This document shows positions 33,345-41,199 of a stretch of 64,000 bases of DNA, one piece after another (positions within the stretch are counted from its first letter, which is position 1; each line of letters opens with the position of its first letter). The position numbers and the translations under genes were made by a program. The notes beneath the pieces were generated by a model. It made no database searches and had not been told where the DNA came from. It was given only the letters and a program-made list of their open reading frames with translations. Where the stretch lies: contig NZ_BOOY01000014.1 in the NCBI RefSeq assembly GCF_016863475.1, positions 1-64,000 on the forward strand, written 5' to 3'. This DNA comes from Spirilliplanes yamanashiensis. GTDB taxonomy: Bacteria; Actinomycetota; Actinomycetes; Mycobacteriales; Micromonosporaceae.

Positions 33345-34382
33345 ATGCGGCACACGACGCTGCGCCGGCGCCTGCGCCGCCACGGTTTGGCCACGCTGAC
33401 GCTGATCCTGGTCGGGCTGGCGTCCCTGACCGGCTACCAGACGTCCAGTGCCGCGTTCTCGTCCGCGCGGGGCGCCGCCGGGACGTTCGGGACGGACACC
33501 CTGAACGCGCCCGGACCGCTGACGGCCGACCGCCCGTGCACCCCGCTCGCAGCGGGCTACCGCGCCTCGACGACGGGTTCGGGCCTCGGCGGCTCCATCA
33601 CGCTCACCACGCCGGCCACCGCGGCCGGGGACATGCTGATCATGTCGGTGATGACCTACGACGACGGCGGCGCCGCCCCGGCGGGCATCAACACGCCGCC
33701 CGGGTGGCTGTATCTCGGTGGGAACTTCGCCGACGGCGCGAGCTACGACGTCCGCCTGGCGGTGTTCGCGCTGGCGGCGCCCGCCTCACCGCCGGCCGAC
33801 TACACCGCCACGTTCAGCACGATCGCCGTGGCGGTGGGCAGCCTGACCTCGTACCGGAACGCCGGCGGGGCGGTCGTGAGCGTCAGCAACAACGGCACCA
33901 CCGCCACCGCGGCCGCGTCGTCCGTGACCGCCCAGGCGAACGACATGCTGGTGACGGTCTTCGCGCACAGCGGCACCACGTCGTCCGTGCCGGCCGGAAT
34001 GACGGCCGGTCCCGCGGTCAACGGCATCGGCGCCGGCCTGCGCAGCTACCACGCGCCGGTGGCGGCGGCCGGCGGCACCGGCGTCCGCACCAGCTCGATC
34101 AATCCCACCAACCCGGCGTGGGCGTCGATCGCCCTCGCGATCCCCACGACGGCGCTCAACGACCCCACGGTCGATCTCGGCTGGACCGCGACCACGGACA
34201 CGTACGCCGACGGGTACGAGATCGTCCGCACGCCCGGCGGCACGACGACGATCGCGGGGCGTGCGACGGTCGCCTGGACCGACACGACGACCGCGGCCGG
34301 CACCGGCTACACGTACACCATCGCCGCCCGGGCGGGCACTTGGCGATCGCCGACCCGGACGGTCACGGTCGACCCCTGCTGA
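33345..34382 (+). CDS. Secreted protein with SipW-type N-terminus and C-terminal FN3-like domain
   Basis: A 345-residue exported protein. After a basic start, the hydrophobic segment LATLTLILVGLASLTGYQTS leads to SSAAFSSARGAAGTFGTDTLNAPGPLTA, a pattern seen in SipW-dependent actinobacterial proteins. Residues ~65-270 form a beta-rich domain of unknown family (STTGSGLGGSITLTTPATAAGDMLI). The last ~85 residues resemble a fibronectin type III fold (VDLGWTATTDTYADGYEIVRTPGG ... YTYTIAARAG). The start has a strong GGAGG upstream. It is divergent from the camelysin-like gene and likely belongs to the same surface locus. Confidence 0.78.
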   Translation: MRHTTLRRRLRRHGLATLTLILVGLASLTGYQTSSAAFSSARGAAGTFGTDTLNAPGPLTADRPCTPLAAGYRASTTGSGLGGSITLTTPATAAGDMLIMSVMTYDDGGAAPAGINTPPGWLYLGGNFADGASYDVRLAVFALAAPASPPADYTATFSTIAVAVGSLTSYRNAGGAVVSVSNNGTTATAAASSVTAQANDMLVTVFAHSGTTSSVPAGMTAGPAVNGIGAGLRSYHAPVAAAGGTGVRTSSINPTNPAWASIALAIPTTALNDPTVDLGWTATTDTYADGYEIVRTPGGTTTIAGRATVAWTDTTTAAGTGYTYTIAARAGTWRSPTRTVTVDPC

Positions 34383-34388
34383 CGGTGG

Positions 34389-34688
34389 TCAGCGGCCGGT
34401 GCGGATGACGCGGCCCGACGTCGTGCCGGGGGTGACGCCCGGACGGCGCGAGTTGCGGGTGCGGGGATCGGGCGCCTTGCCGATCTGCCGCAGGCCGCTG
34501 AGCTGTACGAAGACCGAGCGGCGCTCGACGGCGTCCCCGGCGGCGTTGAGTTCGTACCCGTCCAGCCAGATCCAGCCGTCGTACGTCGGCCAGTCGTGCA
34601 CCCGGATGACGCGGAAGAGCTTCGGCGACGTGAATTGCACGCTCGCAGCCTTCGTCAGATGGAGAACATCACCGGACCGAGGTAGCAC
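34389..34688 (-). CDS. Small conserved protein, actinobacterial family
   Basis: A 99-residue soluble protein beginning MLPRSGDVLHLTKAASVQF, with DWPTYDGWIWLDGYELNAAGDAVERRSVFV in the middle. I recall near-identical small proteins in Micromonosporaceae and relatives; no function is known to me. The conserved ~70 residues look like a small beta-barrel. The last ~25 are basic and variable. The stop lies six bases from the convergent secreted-protein gene. Upstream is the 467-bp gap before the XRE gene. Confidence 0.7.
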   Translation of the reverse strand: MLPRSGDVLHLTKAASVQFTSPKLFRVIRVHDWPTYDGWIWLDGYELNAAGDAVERRSVFVQLSGLRQIGKAPDPRTRNSRRPGVTPGTTSGRVIRTGR

Positions 34689-35155
34689 GTCTTCTCCTGT
34701 CCTGTCGCGGGGGTGGACGGGGTGGTTCGTCCGTGCTGTCGCACGAAGAGCCAGTGTGCCCGCCTTGCGGCGTTATGCAATACCCAAGATGGCTGACTGC
34801 CCACCTCGGACGTTGCCCTTCCCGCCATCGCCACGCCCAACAGTCCAACCACGTGCGACGATCCGCCCGGTCATCCGGTCGGACGTCCACACGGGACGAA
34901 CGGTCGAGGTGGCGCCCCTGTCATAGCGGTGCAAAACGCGCACTACGGGCTTCAACATCAAACTCAGAGTGACACCAGGCCTACGGAAAGATTGCACCAC
35001 GAGGTCCCTCTATGCAAGTTGCACGAAAGCGTCGGCCGGACCCCTCGCGCGCTTGGTGCGACCCCCGGAAACCCGGCACACTGAGCGGACCGACCGTGAC
35101 GCAGGGTGCACTGCACCGAGTCCCACCGTCACGGAGCCGCCCCCCGGAGGTGTGT
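34689..35155. other. 467-bp intergenic region with TTGCA half-sites
   Basis: No convincing gene is seen here on either strand. The region is less GC-rich than its surroundings. It contains GGTGCAA (34928-34934), TTGCACC (34992-34998) and the palindrome TGCAAGTTGCA (35013-35023), which together look like operator half-sites. They lie upstream of the XRE regulator gene. A Shine-Dalgarno GGAGG at 35146-35150 sets the start at 35156. Confidence 0.6.
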
Positions 35156-36031
35156 GTGGACCAGCGCCGGAGCCCGACCATCCGACGTCGTCGGCTGGGC
35201 GCTGAGCTGCGTAAATATCGGGAGCAGGCCGGCATCACCATCGATGTCGCCGCCGACCGGCTGGGCTGCTCGAAGTCCAAGGTCTCCCGCATCGAGACCG
35301 GTCACAACACGGCTACGCCCAAGGACGTCCAGGACCTGCTCACCGTCTACGGCGTGAACGGTACGGTCGCCGAGGAACTTGTGCAGATAGCGCGAGAAGC
35401 CCGGATGAAGGGCTGGTGGCACCCGTACAGCACCGTCCTGACCGGCGCTTTCGTCGGCCTGGAGGCGGCCGCGCAACGGATCCGTGCGTACGAGCAGCAG
35501 GTGGTCCCCGGTCTGCTGCAGACCGAGCACTACGCCAAGGCGATGCTCCACACCGCCCGCCCCGACATCGACGAGGACGAAGCCGAGCGCCGCGTGCGTG
35601 TCCGGATGCAACGTCAGTCGTTATTGATCCAGGACGATCCGATCGACCTGTGGGTGGTGCTGGATGAAGCGGTACTGAGCCGGCCCGTCGGCGGGGATGC
35701 GGTGATGCGTGGCCAGATCGTCCAGTTGATCGAGGCCACGGAGATGCCGAACGTGACCCTCCAGATCCTGCCCTTCGAGGCGGGGGCCCATGCGGGCATG
35801 GACGGCACGTTCACGATCCTCGACTTCCCGGAGGACCGGGACCCGGACGTGGTGTTCGCCGAGAACGCGACCGGGGGCCTGTTCCTCGAGAAGAACGACG
35901 AACTGGTCAAGTACCACTTGATCTTCAACTCCCTCCACACGGCGGCCCTCTCGCCGGAGGAATCCGCCGCCATGCTTGCCAAGCTGGCTAAGGAGCCATT
36001 GTGGAGATCAAGACCAAGGGACTCCGCGTAG
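35156..36031 (+). CDS. XRE-family regulator with DUF5753 domain
   Basis: A 291-residue protein. The helix-turn-helix spans ~15-70 (LGAELRKYREQAGITIDVAADRLGCSKSKVSRIETGHN). DUF5753 follows (~100-280, YEQQVVPGLLQTEHYAKAML ... DGTFTILDFPEDRDPDVVFAEN). These proteins are the large partners of DUF397 proteins in actinomycetes, related to WhiJ/BldB-type developmental control, and some pairs behave like toxin-antitoxin modules. The GTG at 35156 is five bases after GGAGG. Its 3' end overlaps the DUF397 gene by 31 bases in another frame, indicating strong coupling. Confidence 0.92.
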   Translation: MDQRRSPTIRRRRLGAELRKYREQAGITIDVAADRLGCSKSKVSRIETGHNTATPKDVQDLLTVYGVNGTVAEELVQIAREARMKGWWHPYSTVLTGAFVGLEAAAQRIRAYEQQVVPGLLQTEHYAKAMLHTARPDIDEDEAERRVRVRMQRQSLLIQDDPIDLWVVLDEAVLSRPVGGDAVMRGQIVQLIEATEMPNVTLQILPFEAGAHAGMDGTFTILDFPEDRDPDVVFAENATGGLFLEKNDELVKYHLIFNSLHTAALSPEESAAMLAKLAKEPLWRSRPRDSA

Positions 36032-36225
36032 ATCTGAGCCGTGCCGAGTGGTTCAAGAGCTCGCGCAGCGGCCCCAACTGCGACAACTGTGTCGAGGTCG
36101 CGTTCGTGGGCGGCGGCATCGCCGTGCGCGACTCGAAGAACCCGACCGGCCCCGCCCTGCTGTTCACGACCGACGAGTGGGACGCCTTCGTCGGGGGCGC
36201 CAAGGACGGCGAGTTCGACCTGTGA
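36001..36225 (+). CDS. DUF397 small partner protein
   Basis: A 74-residue protein made of one DUF397 domain: WFKSSRSGPNCDNCVEVAFVGGGIAVRDSKNP is its hallmark, with a CDNC cysteine pair. DUF397 proteins pair with XRE-DUF5753 regulators and are thought to modulate DNA binding. The GTG at 36001 lies 31 bases inside the end of the XRE gene, so it is read by reinitiation or from its own site. The closing stretch LFTTDEWDAFVGGAKDGEFDL is also standard for the family. Confidence 0.93.
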   Translation: MEIKTKGLRVDLSRAEWFKSSRSGPNCDNCVEVAFVGGGIAVRDSKNPTGPALLFTTDEWDAFVGGAKDGEFDL

Positions 36226-36336
36226 CGGGCAGAGGGCGGCGGCCGGTGCCGTCGCCCTCTCCGCCTGAACGTCGTTGACCTGGTAGTGCGCGGGTCGGAC
36301 GCGTCATTCGAGCGAGGCAGGCGGAGAGTGATCCTC

Positions 36337-36747
36337 ATGGGTTCCGAGAACCTGAACAACGGTTCGTCCACGGCGGCGGACCGATTCGGCGGCGTCGGGC
36401 CGTACCGGCAGCGCCGCGACCAGCTGCCCGAGCCGGTCGAGGCCGAGCTGGCCCCCCGCAACGGCGCCGCCCCGGCGCTGGACCCGGCGGCGGGCCTGGA
36501 GCGCCCGCCGACGCTGCCGTCCCTGGACATGGGCGGCCTGAGCGAGCCCGTCTACCCGCCGCCCGGCTGGCTCGAGAACGGCGCCCCGCCGCCCTCGATG
36601 GCGGACCACCCGCTGCTGCGCGGCCTGCTGCTGGAGCTGCCGCCTAAGGGCTCGGTGCCGCCGCCCGGGTGGCTGGACCGCTGGTTCGAGGCGGCCCGGT
36701 CGATCCTCGAGCTGCTCTACGTGCAGGACGCCAAGCGCCGCCCGTAG
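36337..36747 (+). CDS. Small Pro-rich protein with repeated PPPGWL motif
   Basis: A 136-residue protein I do not recognise. The first ~75 residues are polar and Pro/Ala-rich (YRQRRDQLPEPVEAELAPRNGAAP). Then VYPPPGWLENGAPPP and SVPPPGWLDRWFEAARSILELLYVQ repeat the motif PPPGWL 36 residues apart, the second followed by an amphipathic helix. There is no signal peptide. The ATG at 36337 has GGAGAG eight bases upstream; a GTG at 36286 is also in frame. It follows the DUF397 gene by 111 bp and may be part of the same developmental-type module, by position only. Confidence 0.65.
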   Translation: MGSENLNNGSSTAADRFGGVGPYRQRRDQLPEPVEAELAPRNGAAPALDPAAGLERPPTLPSLDMGGLSEPVYPPPGWLENGAPPPSMADHPLLRGLLLELPPKGSVPPPGWLDRWFEAARSILELLYVQDAKRRP

Positions 36748-36751
36748 CGGG

Positions 36752-37330
36752 TCAGGACGACCGGATCATCGCGCGGACCCGGACGGCGCCCTCGGCGAGG
36801 CGGCTGTGCCGCAGGGCGTGCCGGGCGCCGATGACCAGCACGGCCAGGCCGACGACGCAGATCGCGATGCCGGCCAGGCCGGACCCGGGCAGCTCCACGA
36901 CACCCGCGGCGACCGGCGCGCCGGCCAGCGCCGCGAGTCCGGTCACCTGCAACGGGGTCGCCAGCAGGGGGTGGGCGGCCGCGGCGCGCAGGGCGGGCGA
37001 GGCGGGCGTCAGCGGCGCGGTCGCGAACGCGGCCGCGCCGCGGCGCAGCCAGCCGAGGCGGCGCACGGTCACGACGAGCACCACCAGCGCCGGTACGGCG
37101 GGCAGCAGCGCGGCCGACGGCAGGCGCGACGCGCCCGGGGTGGCGGCGTCGACGAACGGCACGGCGACGAGCAGGGCGGCCCCGACGCCGACGAGCACGG
37201 ACAGCGCCCGGGTGCGGCGCAGCAGGACGCGGGCGGTGCCGACGTCGGGCAGGGTGTCGGCCAGCAGGCCCGCGGCCAGCCAGGTGGCGGCGAGCGCGCC
37301 GACGACGGTCAGATCAGCCGGGGTGGTCAC
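36752..37330 (-). CDS. Small polytopic membrane protein
   Basis: A 192-residue protein with about five hydrophobic segments (near residues 8-25, 42-62, 72-92, 118-138 and 148-170), joined by short Arg-rich loops (LLRRTRALS, VRRLGWLRRG). It ends with the basic tail RHALRHSRLAEGAVRVRAMIRSS. No family motif is recognised. I use the GTG at 37330; a TTG at 37357 adds nine residues. Its stop is five bases from the convergent PPPGWL gene. Confidence rests on coding bias and hydrophobicity. Confidence 0.6.
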   Translation of the reverse strand: MTTPADLTVVGALAATWLAAGLLADTLPDVGTARVLLRRTRALSVLVGVGAALLVAVPFVDAATPGASRLPSAALLPAVPALVVLVVTVRRLGWLRRGAAAFATAPLTPASPALRAAAAHPLLATPLQVTGLAALAGAPVAAGVVELPGSGLAGIAICVVGLAVLVIGARHALRHSRLAEGAVRVRAMIRSS

Positions 37331-37575
37331 GGGTGTCAGCCTGTCGTGCGGGCGCAACCCCGGGAACCGGGTTTTCCCCGCTCAGACCCCTGACGCCCGC
37401 CCCGTAGGGGTCCGAAATGGACTCTGTGTGACGGCTTGCGTACTGAGCGTTCTCATTCCATTGGGCGAAAGGCATATTCGACCCTGTATCGGCCGTGTCC
37501 CCTGCCATACGCTCGTGTCGAGCTTCCGTCGCCCGGTATCCGCGACGGGATGGCCCGACCTGGGGAGGGTCGGCA

Positions 37576-37612
37576 GGGGCTCCGGTGGCGCGACGGGCGC
37601 CGGCGGAGCCCC
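37576..37612 (-). terminator. Hairpin after the WecG-type gene
   Basis: GGGGCTCCG (37576-37584) pairs perfectly with CGGAGCCCC (37604-37612) around a GC-rich loop that can itself pair. It lies 10 bp beyond the stop of the minus-strand glycosyltransferase gene. The rest of the 292-bp gap (37331-37622) is less GC-rich and shows nothing else I can support. Confidence 0.65.
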
Positions 37613-37622
37613 GCTGCTGTGC

Positions 37623-38417
37623 CTAGACGGGGAACGTCTCCAGCGGCGTCGTGGCCGGCGCCGGCGGGGCCGCCTTCCACAGCCGCAGCTTCTGCGCCGC
37701 CAGCCGGGTCAGGTACGCCGGGTTGAGCAGCACGTAGCGCTTCCACAGCCGGCGCGGCTCCAGGCCCAGCCGCCACAGCCACTCCAGCGCGTACCGCTGC
37801 ATCCACGGCGGCGGGTTGCGCAGCAGGCCCGCGTGGTAGTCGAACGCCGCCCCCACCGCCAGCAGCGGCATGTCGAGCAGCGGGCGCATCGCGTACGCGA
37901 AGACCTCCTGCCGGGGGCAGCCCAGCCCCACCAGCACCACCCGCGCGCCCGACGAGCGGATCCGGTCGGCGATGTCGGCCGCCTCGCCCGGCTGGGCCGA
38001 GCGGAACTTCGACGCCTCGACCCCGGCCAGCTTCAGCGCCGGGAACATCCGCTCCAGCGCCGGCACCAGCCGCGCCAGGGTCGGCTCCGTCGAGCCGTAC
38101 AGGTAGACCGGCAGGCCCTCGGCCGCCGCCCGCTCCAGCACCTTCAGCGTCAGCGTCGGGCCGTAGACCCGGTCGGTCAGGCCGGCGCCGTGCAGCAGGT
38201 TCAGCGCCCAGCGCACCGGCTGGCCGTCGGGCGTGACCATGTCGAAGCTGTTCAGCCGGGCGTTGTGGGCCCGGTCCTGCACGCCCGTCATCACGCCGTG
38301 CACCGCGAGCGCCGTCAGGGCGAACGGGCGGCGCTCGACGGCCGCCGCGATCACCGCGTCCGCGGCGGCGGCGTAGTCGGTGGCGTCCACGAGGACGCCC
38401 AGCACGTTGCGCTTCAC
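37623..38417 (-). CDS. WecG/TagA/CpsF-family glycosyltransferase
   Basis: A 264-residue GT26-family enzyme. Conserved blocks are [19 protein letters not shown] near residue 60 (acceptor/donor site Asp), [13 protein letters not shown], and [18 protein letters not shown] near residue 155. It transfers an N-acetylmannosaminyl-type sugar from UDP to a lipid-linked acceptor during envelope glycan synthesis. There is no membrane-spanning helix; the C-terminal basic/aromatic part ([27 protein letters not shown]) probably attaches it to the membrane. The GTG at 38417 overlaps the epimerase stop (GTGA). The acceptor is unknown. Confidence 0.9.
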   Translation of the reverse strand: MKRNVLGVLVDATDYAAAADAVIAAAVERRPFALTALAVHGVMTGVQDRAHNARLNSFDMVTPDGQPVRWALNLLHGAGLTDRVYGPTLTLKVLERAAAEGLPVYLYGSTEPTLARLVPALERMFPALKLAGVEASKFRSAQPGEAADIADRIRSSGARVVLVGLGCPRQEVFAYAMRPLLDMPLLAVGAAFDYHAGLLRNPPPWMQRYALEWLWRLGLEPRRLWKRYVLLNPAYLTRLAAQKLRLWKAAPPAPATTPLETFPV

Positions 38418-39487
38418 GACTGCGGGACCCACCTGTCCACGTTGGCCTCGTAGATCTCCTGCAGGATCATCGGCACGTCGTAGACCTGCTTCCAGTCCGG
38501 GTAGTCGGCCTGGAACGCGGCGTTCGACCCGATCCACCAGATGTGGTCGCCCACCCGGTTGGCCTCGTGGTACTCGGTGATCATCGGCTTGCCACTGATC
38601 CGCTCCGCCGTCGCGAACGCCTCCAGCATCGAGGTGTTCGAGTGCCGGCCGCCGCCCAGGTTGTAGACGGCCGCCGAGCGCGGGGCGCGGAAGAACGCCT
38701 CGAACGCGCTGAGCACGTCGTGGCTGTGGATCGCGTCGCGCACCTGCTTGCCCTTGTAGCCGAACATCCGGTACGTGCGCTGCTCCAGGTTGCAGCGCAT
38801 CACGTACGCCAGGAAGCCGTGCAGCTCGGTGGCCGCGTGCGCGGGCCCGGTCAGCGTGCCGCCGCGGAACACCACCGTCTTCATGTCGAAGTAGCGGCCG
38901 TACTCCTGCACCATCACGTCCGCGGCCACCTTCGAGGCGCCGAAGACCGAGTGCAGGCACGCGTCGATCGACATGTCCTCGGTGATGCCGTCGAAGTACG
39001 GATGCGCGCGGTCCAGCTCCCAGCGCGTCTCCAGCTCGGCGTACGGCAGCGAGTTGGGCCGGTCGCCGTACACCTTGTTGGTGGAGCAGTGGATGACCGG
39101 CGCCTCGATGCAGTGCTCGCGGACGTTCTGCAGCACGTTGAGCGTGCCGCCGGCGTTCACGTCGAAGTCGGTGAACGGGTCGCGCACCGCCCAGTCGTGC
39201 GACGGCTGCGCCGCCGTGTGGATGACCACCGCGACGTCGCGGCCGTAGCGCTTGAACACCGCGGCCATGGCGTCCCGGTCGCGGATGTCGAGGGCCTCGT
39301 GGGTGTACGCGGAGCCGAGCTCCTCGCCGAGGCGGCGCACGTTCCACGCGGTGGAGGCCTCGGCGCCGAAGAACTCGGCGCGCATGTCGTTGTCGATGCC
39401 GACGACGTCGAGGCCGAGCCCCGCGAAGTGGCGGACCGCCTCCGACCCGATCAGGCCACCGGAGCCGGTCACCAGGGCGACACTCAC
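38414..39487 (-). CDS. NAD-dependent nucleotide-sugar epimerase/dehydratase (CDP-paratose 2-epimerase-like)
   Basis: A 357-residue extended SDR enzyme. The NAD-binding glycine motif is [10 protein letters not shown] near residues 8-17. The usual catalytic Tyr-x3-Lys is replaced by the pattern [11 protein letters not shown] (Phe-Gly-Ala-Ser-Lys) near residue 165, and [11 protein letters not shown] carries a second conserved Tyr/Lys pair. Members near CDP-tyvelose (paratose) 2-epimerase have this arrangement. GTG at 39487 has GGAGAG four bases upstream; an ATG at 39499 is the alternative. It is coupled to the WecG-type gene, so it likely supplies a sugar for that transferase. The real substrate is unknown. 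Confidence 0.85.
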   Translation of the reverse strand: MSVALVTGSGGLIGSEAVRHFAGLGLDVVGIDNDMRAEFFGAEASTAWNVRRLGEELGSAYTHEALDIRDRDAMAAVFKRYGRDVAVVIHTAAQPSHDWAVRDPFTDFDVNAGGTLNVLQNVREHCIEAPVIHCSTNKVYGDRPNSLPYAELETRWELDRAHPYFDGITEDMSIDACLHSVFGASKVAADVMVQEYGRYFDMKTVVFRGGTLTGPAHAATELHGFLAYVMRCNLEQRTYRMFGYKGKQVRDAIHSHDVLSAFEAFFRAPRSAAVYNLGGGRHSNTSMLEAFATAERISGKPMITEYHEANRVGDHIWWIGSNAAFQADYPDWKQVYDVPMILQEIYEANVDRWVPQS

Positions 39488-39603
39488 ACGACTCTCCATA
39501 CGTGTCCGGGAGCACAGGAACCACGGGAGCATAACGCCCCCGGTCACCACACCCCGTAACGCAACCGGCCCCCCGGTTTCTGCCGGGGGGCCGCTACTGC
39601 TGG

Positions 39604-39686
39604 TGGGGATGGGGGGAGTTGAACCCCCACGTCCTTTCGGACACACGGACCTGAACCGTGCGCGTCTGCCATTCCGCCACATCCCC
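39604..39686 (-). tRNA. tRNA-Leu (anticodon CAG)
   Basis: Read on the minus strand, the acceptor stem GGGGATG pairs with CATCCCC. The anticodon loop TTCAGGT gives CAG, decoding CUG. There is a long variable arm and a standard T arm (GGGTTCAACTC). The discriminator is A at 39604, and the CCA end is encoded at 39601-39603. It lies between the epimerase gene and the fhaA operon. Confidence 0.96.
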
Positions 39687-39933
39687 TGATGTGGTGATCA
39701 TCCTGCGTCGGGTGCGGGAGACGGGTGACCGCCCCACTCCTCGGCAGGTGCCGGGACAGATTACGCTGTCCCTGTTTGCACCACGAACAGATTACCGCCC
39801 GTGACGCGTGACAGAGGTTAGCACGACGTCGCGGGCGGCCATACGAGGGTCACGGTCTGGCGGCCGTTCCGCGCGGGGGATGCGCGAGCGGCTGCCGGAT
39901 ACCATCATGTCCTCGGAACCCGAGGAGGAGCCG

Positions 39934-40707
39934 GTGAGCGTGCTGCAGCGCTTTGAGAAGCGATTGGAAGGCCTGGTCGAGGGGGCCTTCGCCAAGGTGT
40001 TCAAGGGTGTGGTCCACCCTGTCGAGATCCTCAACGCTATGCAGCGGGAGGCCGAGGCGCACAAGGCGATCCTCGCCGGCGGTCGCACCCTGGTGCCCAA
40101 CCGCTACGTGATCGATCTCTCGCCCTACGACCACAGCCGCCTGGCGCCGTACGCGGCCGCCCTGGCGCAGGAGCTGGCGCAGTCGCAGGCGGAGTTCATC
40201 GGCGAGCAGGCCTGGACGGTGTACGGCGACGTCATCGTCGAGATCGAGCGCGGCGACGGGCTCGACACCGGCATGTTCCGGGTCACGGCCGAGGTCTACA
40301 CCGGCGGCGACGTCGCCCCGGTGCAGGCGCCCGCCTACGACCAGGGCGGCTACGGCCAGCCGGCGTACGACCAGCAGCCGCAGATGGGTGGCGGCTACCC
40401 GCCGCACGGCGGTCACGGCGGCCAGCGCAACGTGCGCCTGGTCGGCGGCGACGGCCGCACCTACCCGCTGCAGATGGGCTCGACCGTCATCGGCCGCGGC
40501 GACCAGGCCAACCTGCGCCTGCCCGACGTCGGCATCTCGCGCCGGCACGCCCGGCTCGACTTCGACGGCAACCAGGTCGTGCTGACCGACCTCGGTTCCA
40601 CCAACGGCACGATGGTCAACGGCCAGCGCGTCTCCGCCGTCGCCCTCAACCCGGGTGACATGATCCAGCTCGGCACGACGACGCTGACGTTCCGAGTGGA
40701 CGGCTAG
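39934..40707 (+). CDS. fhaA: FhaA: DUF3662/FHA phosphothreonine-binding protein
   Basis: A 257-residue cytoplasmic protein. The N-terminal DUF3662 domain (1-~115: VLQRFEKRLEGLVEGAFAKVFKGVVHPVEI) is followed by a Gly/Tyr/Gln/Pro linker (~125-165) and an FHA domain (~168-257) with GRGDQANLRLPDVGISRRHARL and DLGSTNGTMVNG. FHA domains read phosphothreonines made by PknA/PknB. In mycobacteria FhaA binds phosphorylated MurJ and controls lipid II flux. It is shorter than mycobacterial FhaA because the linker is short. The GTG at 39934 has GAGGAGG five bases upstream. It heads the operon; the next gene is six bases away. Confidence 0.95.
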   Translation: MSVLQRFEKRLEGLVEGAFAKVFKGVVHPVEILNAMQREAEAHKAILAGGRTLVPNRYVIDLSPYDHSRLAPYAAALAQELAQSQAEFIGEQAWTVYGDVIVEIERGDGLDTGMFRVTAEVYTGGDVAPVQAPAYDQGGYGQPAYDQQPQMGGGYPPHGGHGGQRNVRLVGGDGRTYPLQMGSTVIGRGDQANLRLPDVGISRRHARLDFDGNQVVLTDLGSTNGTMVNGQRVSAVALNPGDMIQLGTTTLTFRVDG

Positions 40708-40713
40708 GTCACC

Positions 40714-41199
40714 TTGCCCGACTTCGTCTTGACCGTCGCCCGGTTCGGGTTCCTCATCCTCCTGTGGATCTTCGTGTTCACGGTGGTCGGGGTGATCCGC
40801 CGGGACCTGTTCGCCGGCACCCGGTCCAGCCGCATCGTCGCCGCTCCCCGGGGCGTCGGCGGCGCGGCGCCGGCAGGCCGCCCGGTGGCCAAGGTCAAGC
40901 GCGGCAAGGCGGCCCGCCAGCTCGTGGTGACCGCCGGGCAGCTGGCCGGCACGCGCATCACCCTGGGTGAAGCGCACATCACGATAGGGCGGGCGGAGGA
41001 CTCGACGCTGGTGATCACCGACGACTACGCGTCGGCCCGGCACGCGCGCCTCGTGCCGCGTGACGGGCAGTGGTTCCTCGAGGACCTCGGCTCCACGAAC
41101 GGGACGTACCTCGACCGCGCTAAGGTCTCTGCACCGACGCCCGTCCCCCTTGGTGTGCCGATCCGGATCGGCCGCACGTCCCTCGAGCTACGGACATGA
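40714..41199 (+). CDS. fhaB: FhaB (FipA-type) membrane FHA protein
   Basis: A 161-residue protein. One N-terminal membrane segment (~4-27, FVLTVARFGFLILLWIFVFTVVGV) is followed by a basic linker and an FHA domain at ~65-161. That domain carries IGRAEDSTLVITDDYASARHARL and DLGSTNGTYLDRAKV. In mycobacteria FhaB is a PknA/PknB substrate and links to FtsZ/FtsQ and septal synthesis. The start is a TTG at 40714, six bases after fhaA. The stop overlaps the pstP start (ATGA), so the two are coupled. Confidence 0.94.
   Translation: MPDFVLTVARFGFLILLWIFVFTVVGVIRRDLFAGTRSSRIVAAPRGVGGAAPAGRPVAKVKRGKAARQLVVTAGQLAGTRITLGEAHITIGRAEDSTLVITDDYASARHARLVPRDGQWFLEDLGSTNGTYLDRAKVSAPTPVPLGVPIRIGRTSLELRT

Noticed and set aside
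34773-35000. 75-residue minus-strand protein in the gap before the XRE gene
   Set aside because: There is no Shine-Dalgarno or recognisable family, and the composition is unlike neighbouring genes; the stretch looks regulatory.
39808-39933. Upstream extension of fhaA
   Set aside because: The extra 42 residues are Arg/Ser-rich with no family match, while GTG 39934 has a good Shine-Dalgarno and gives the typical FhaA start VLQRFEKRLEGLV.
39601-39933. Integrated element at tRNA-Leu
   Set aside because: No repeat of the tRNA-Leu 3' end is found elsewhere in the window and the adjacent operon is conserved core.
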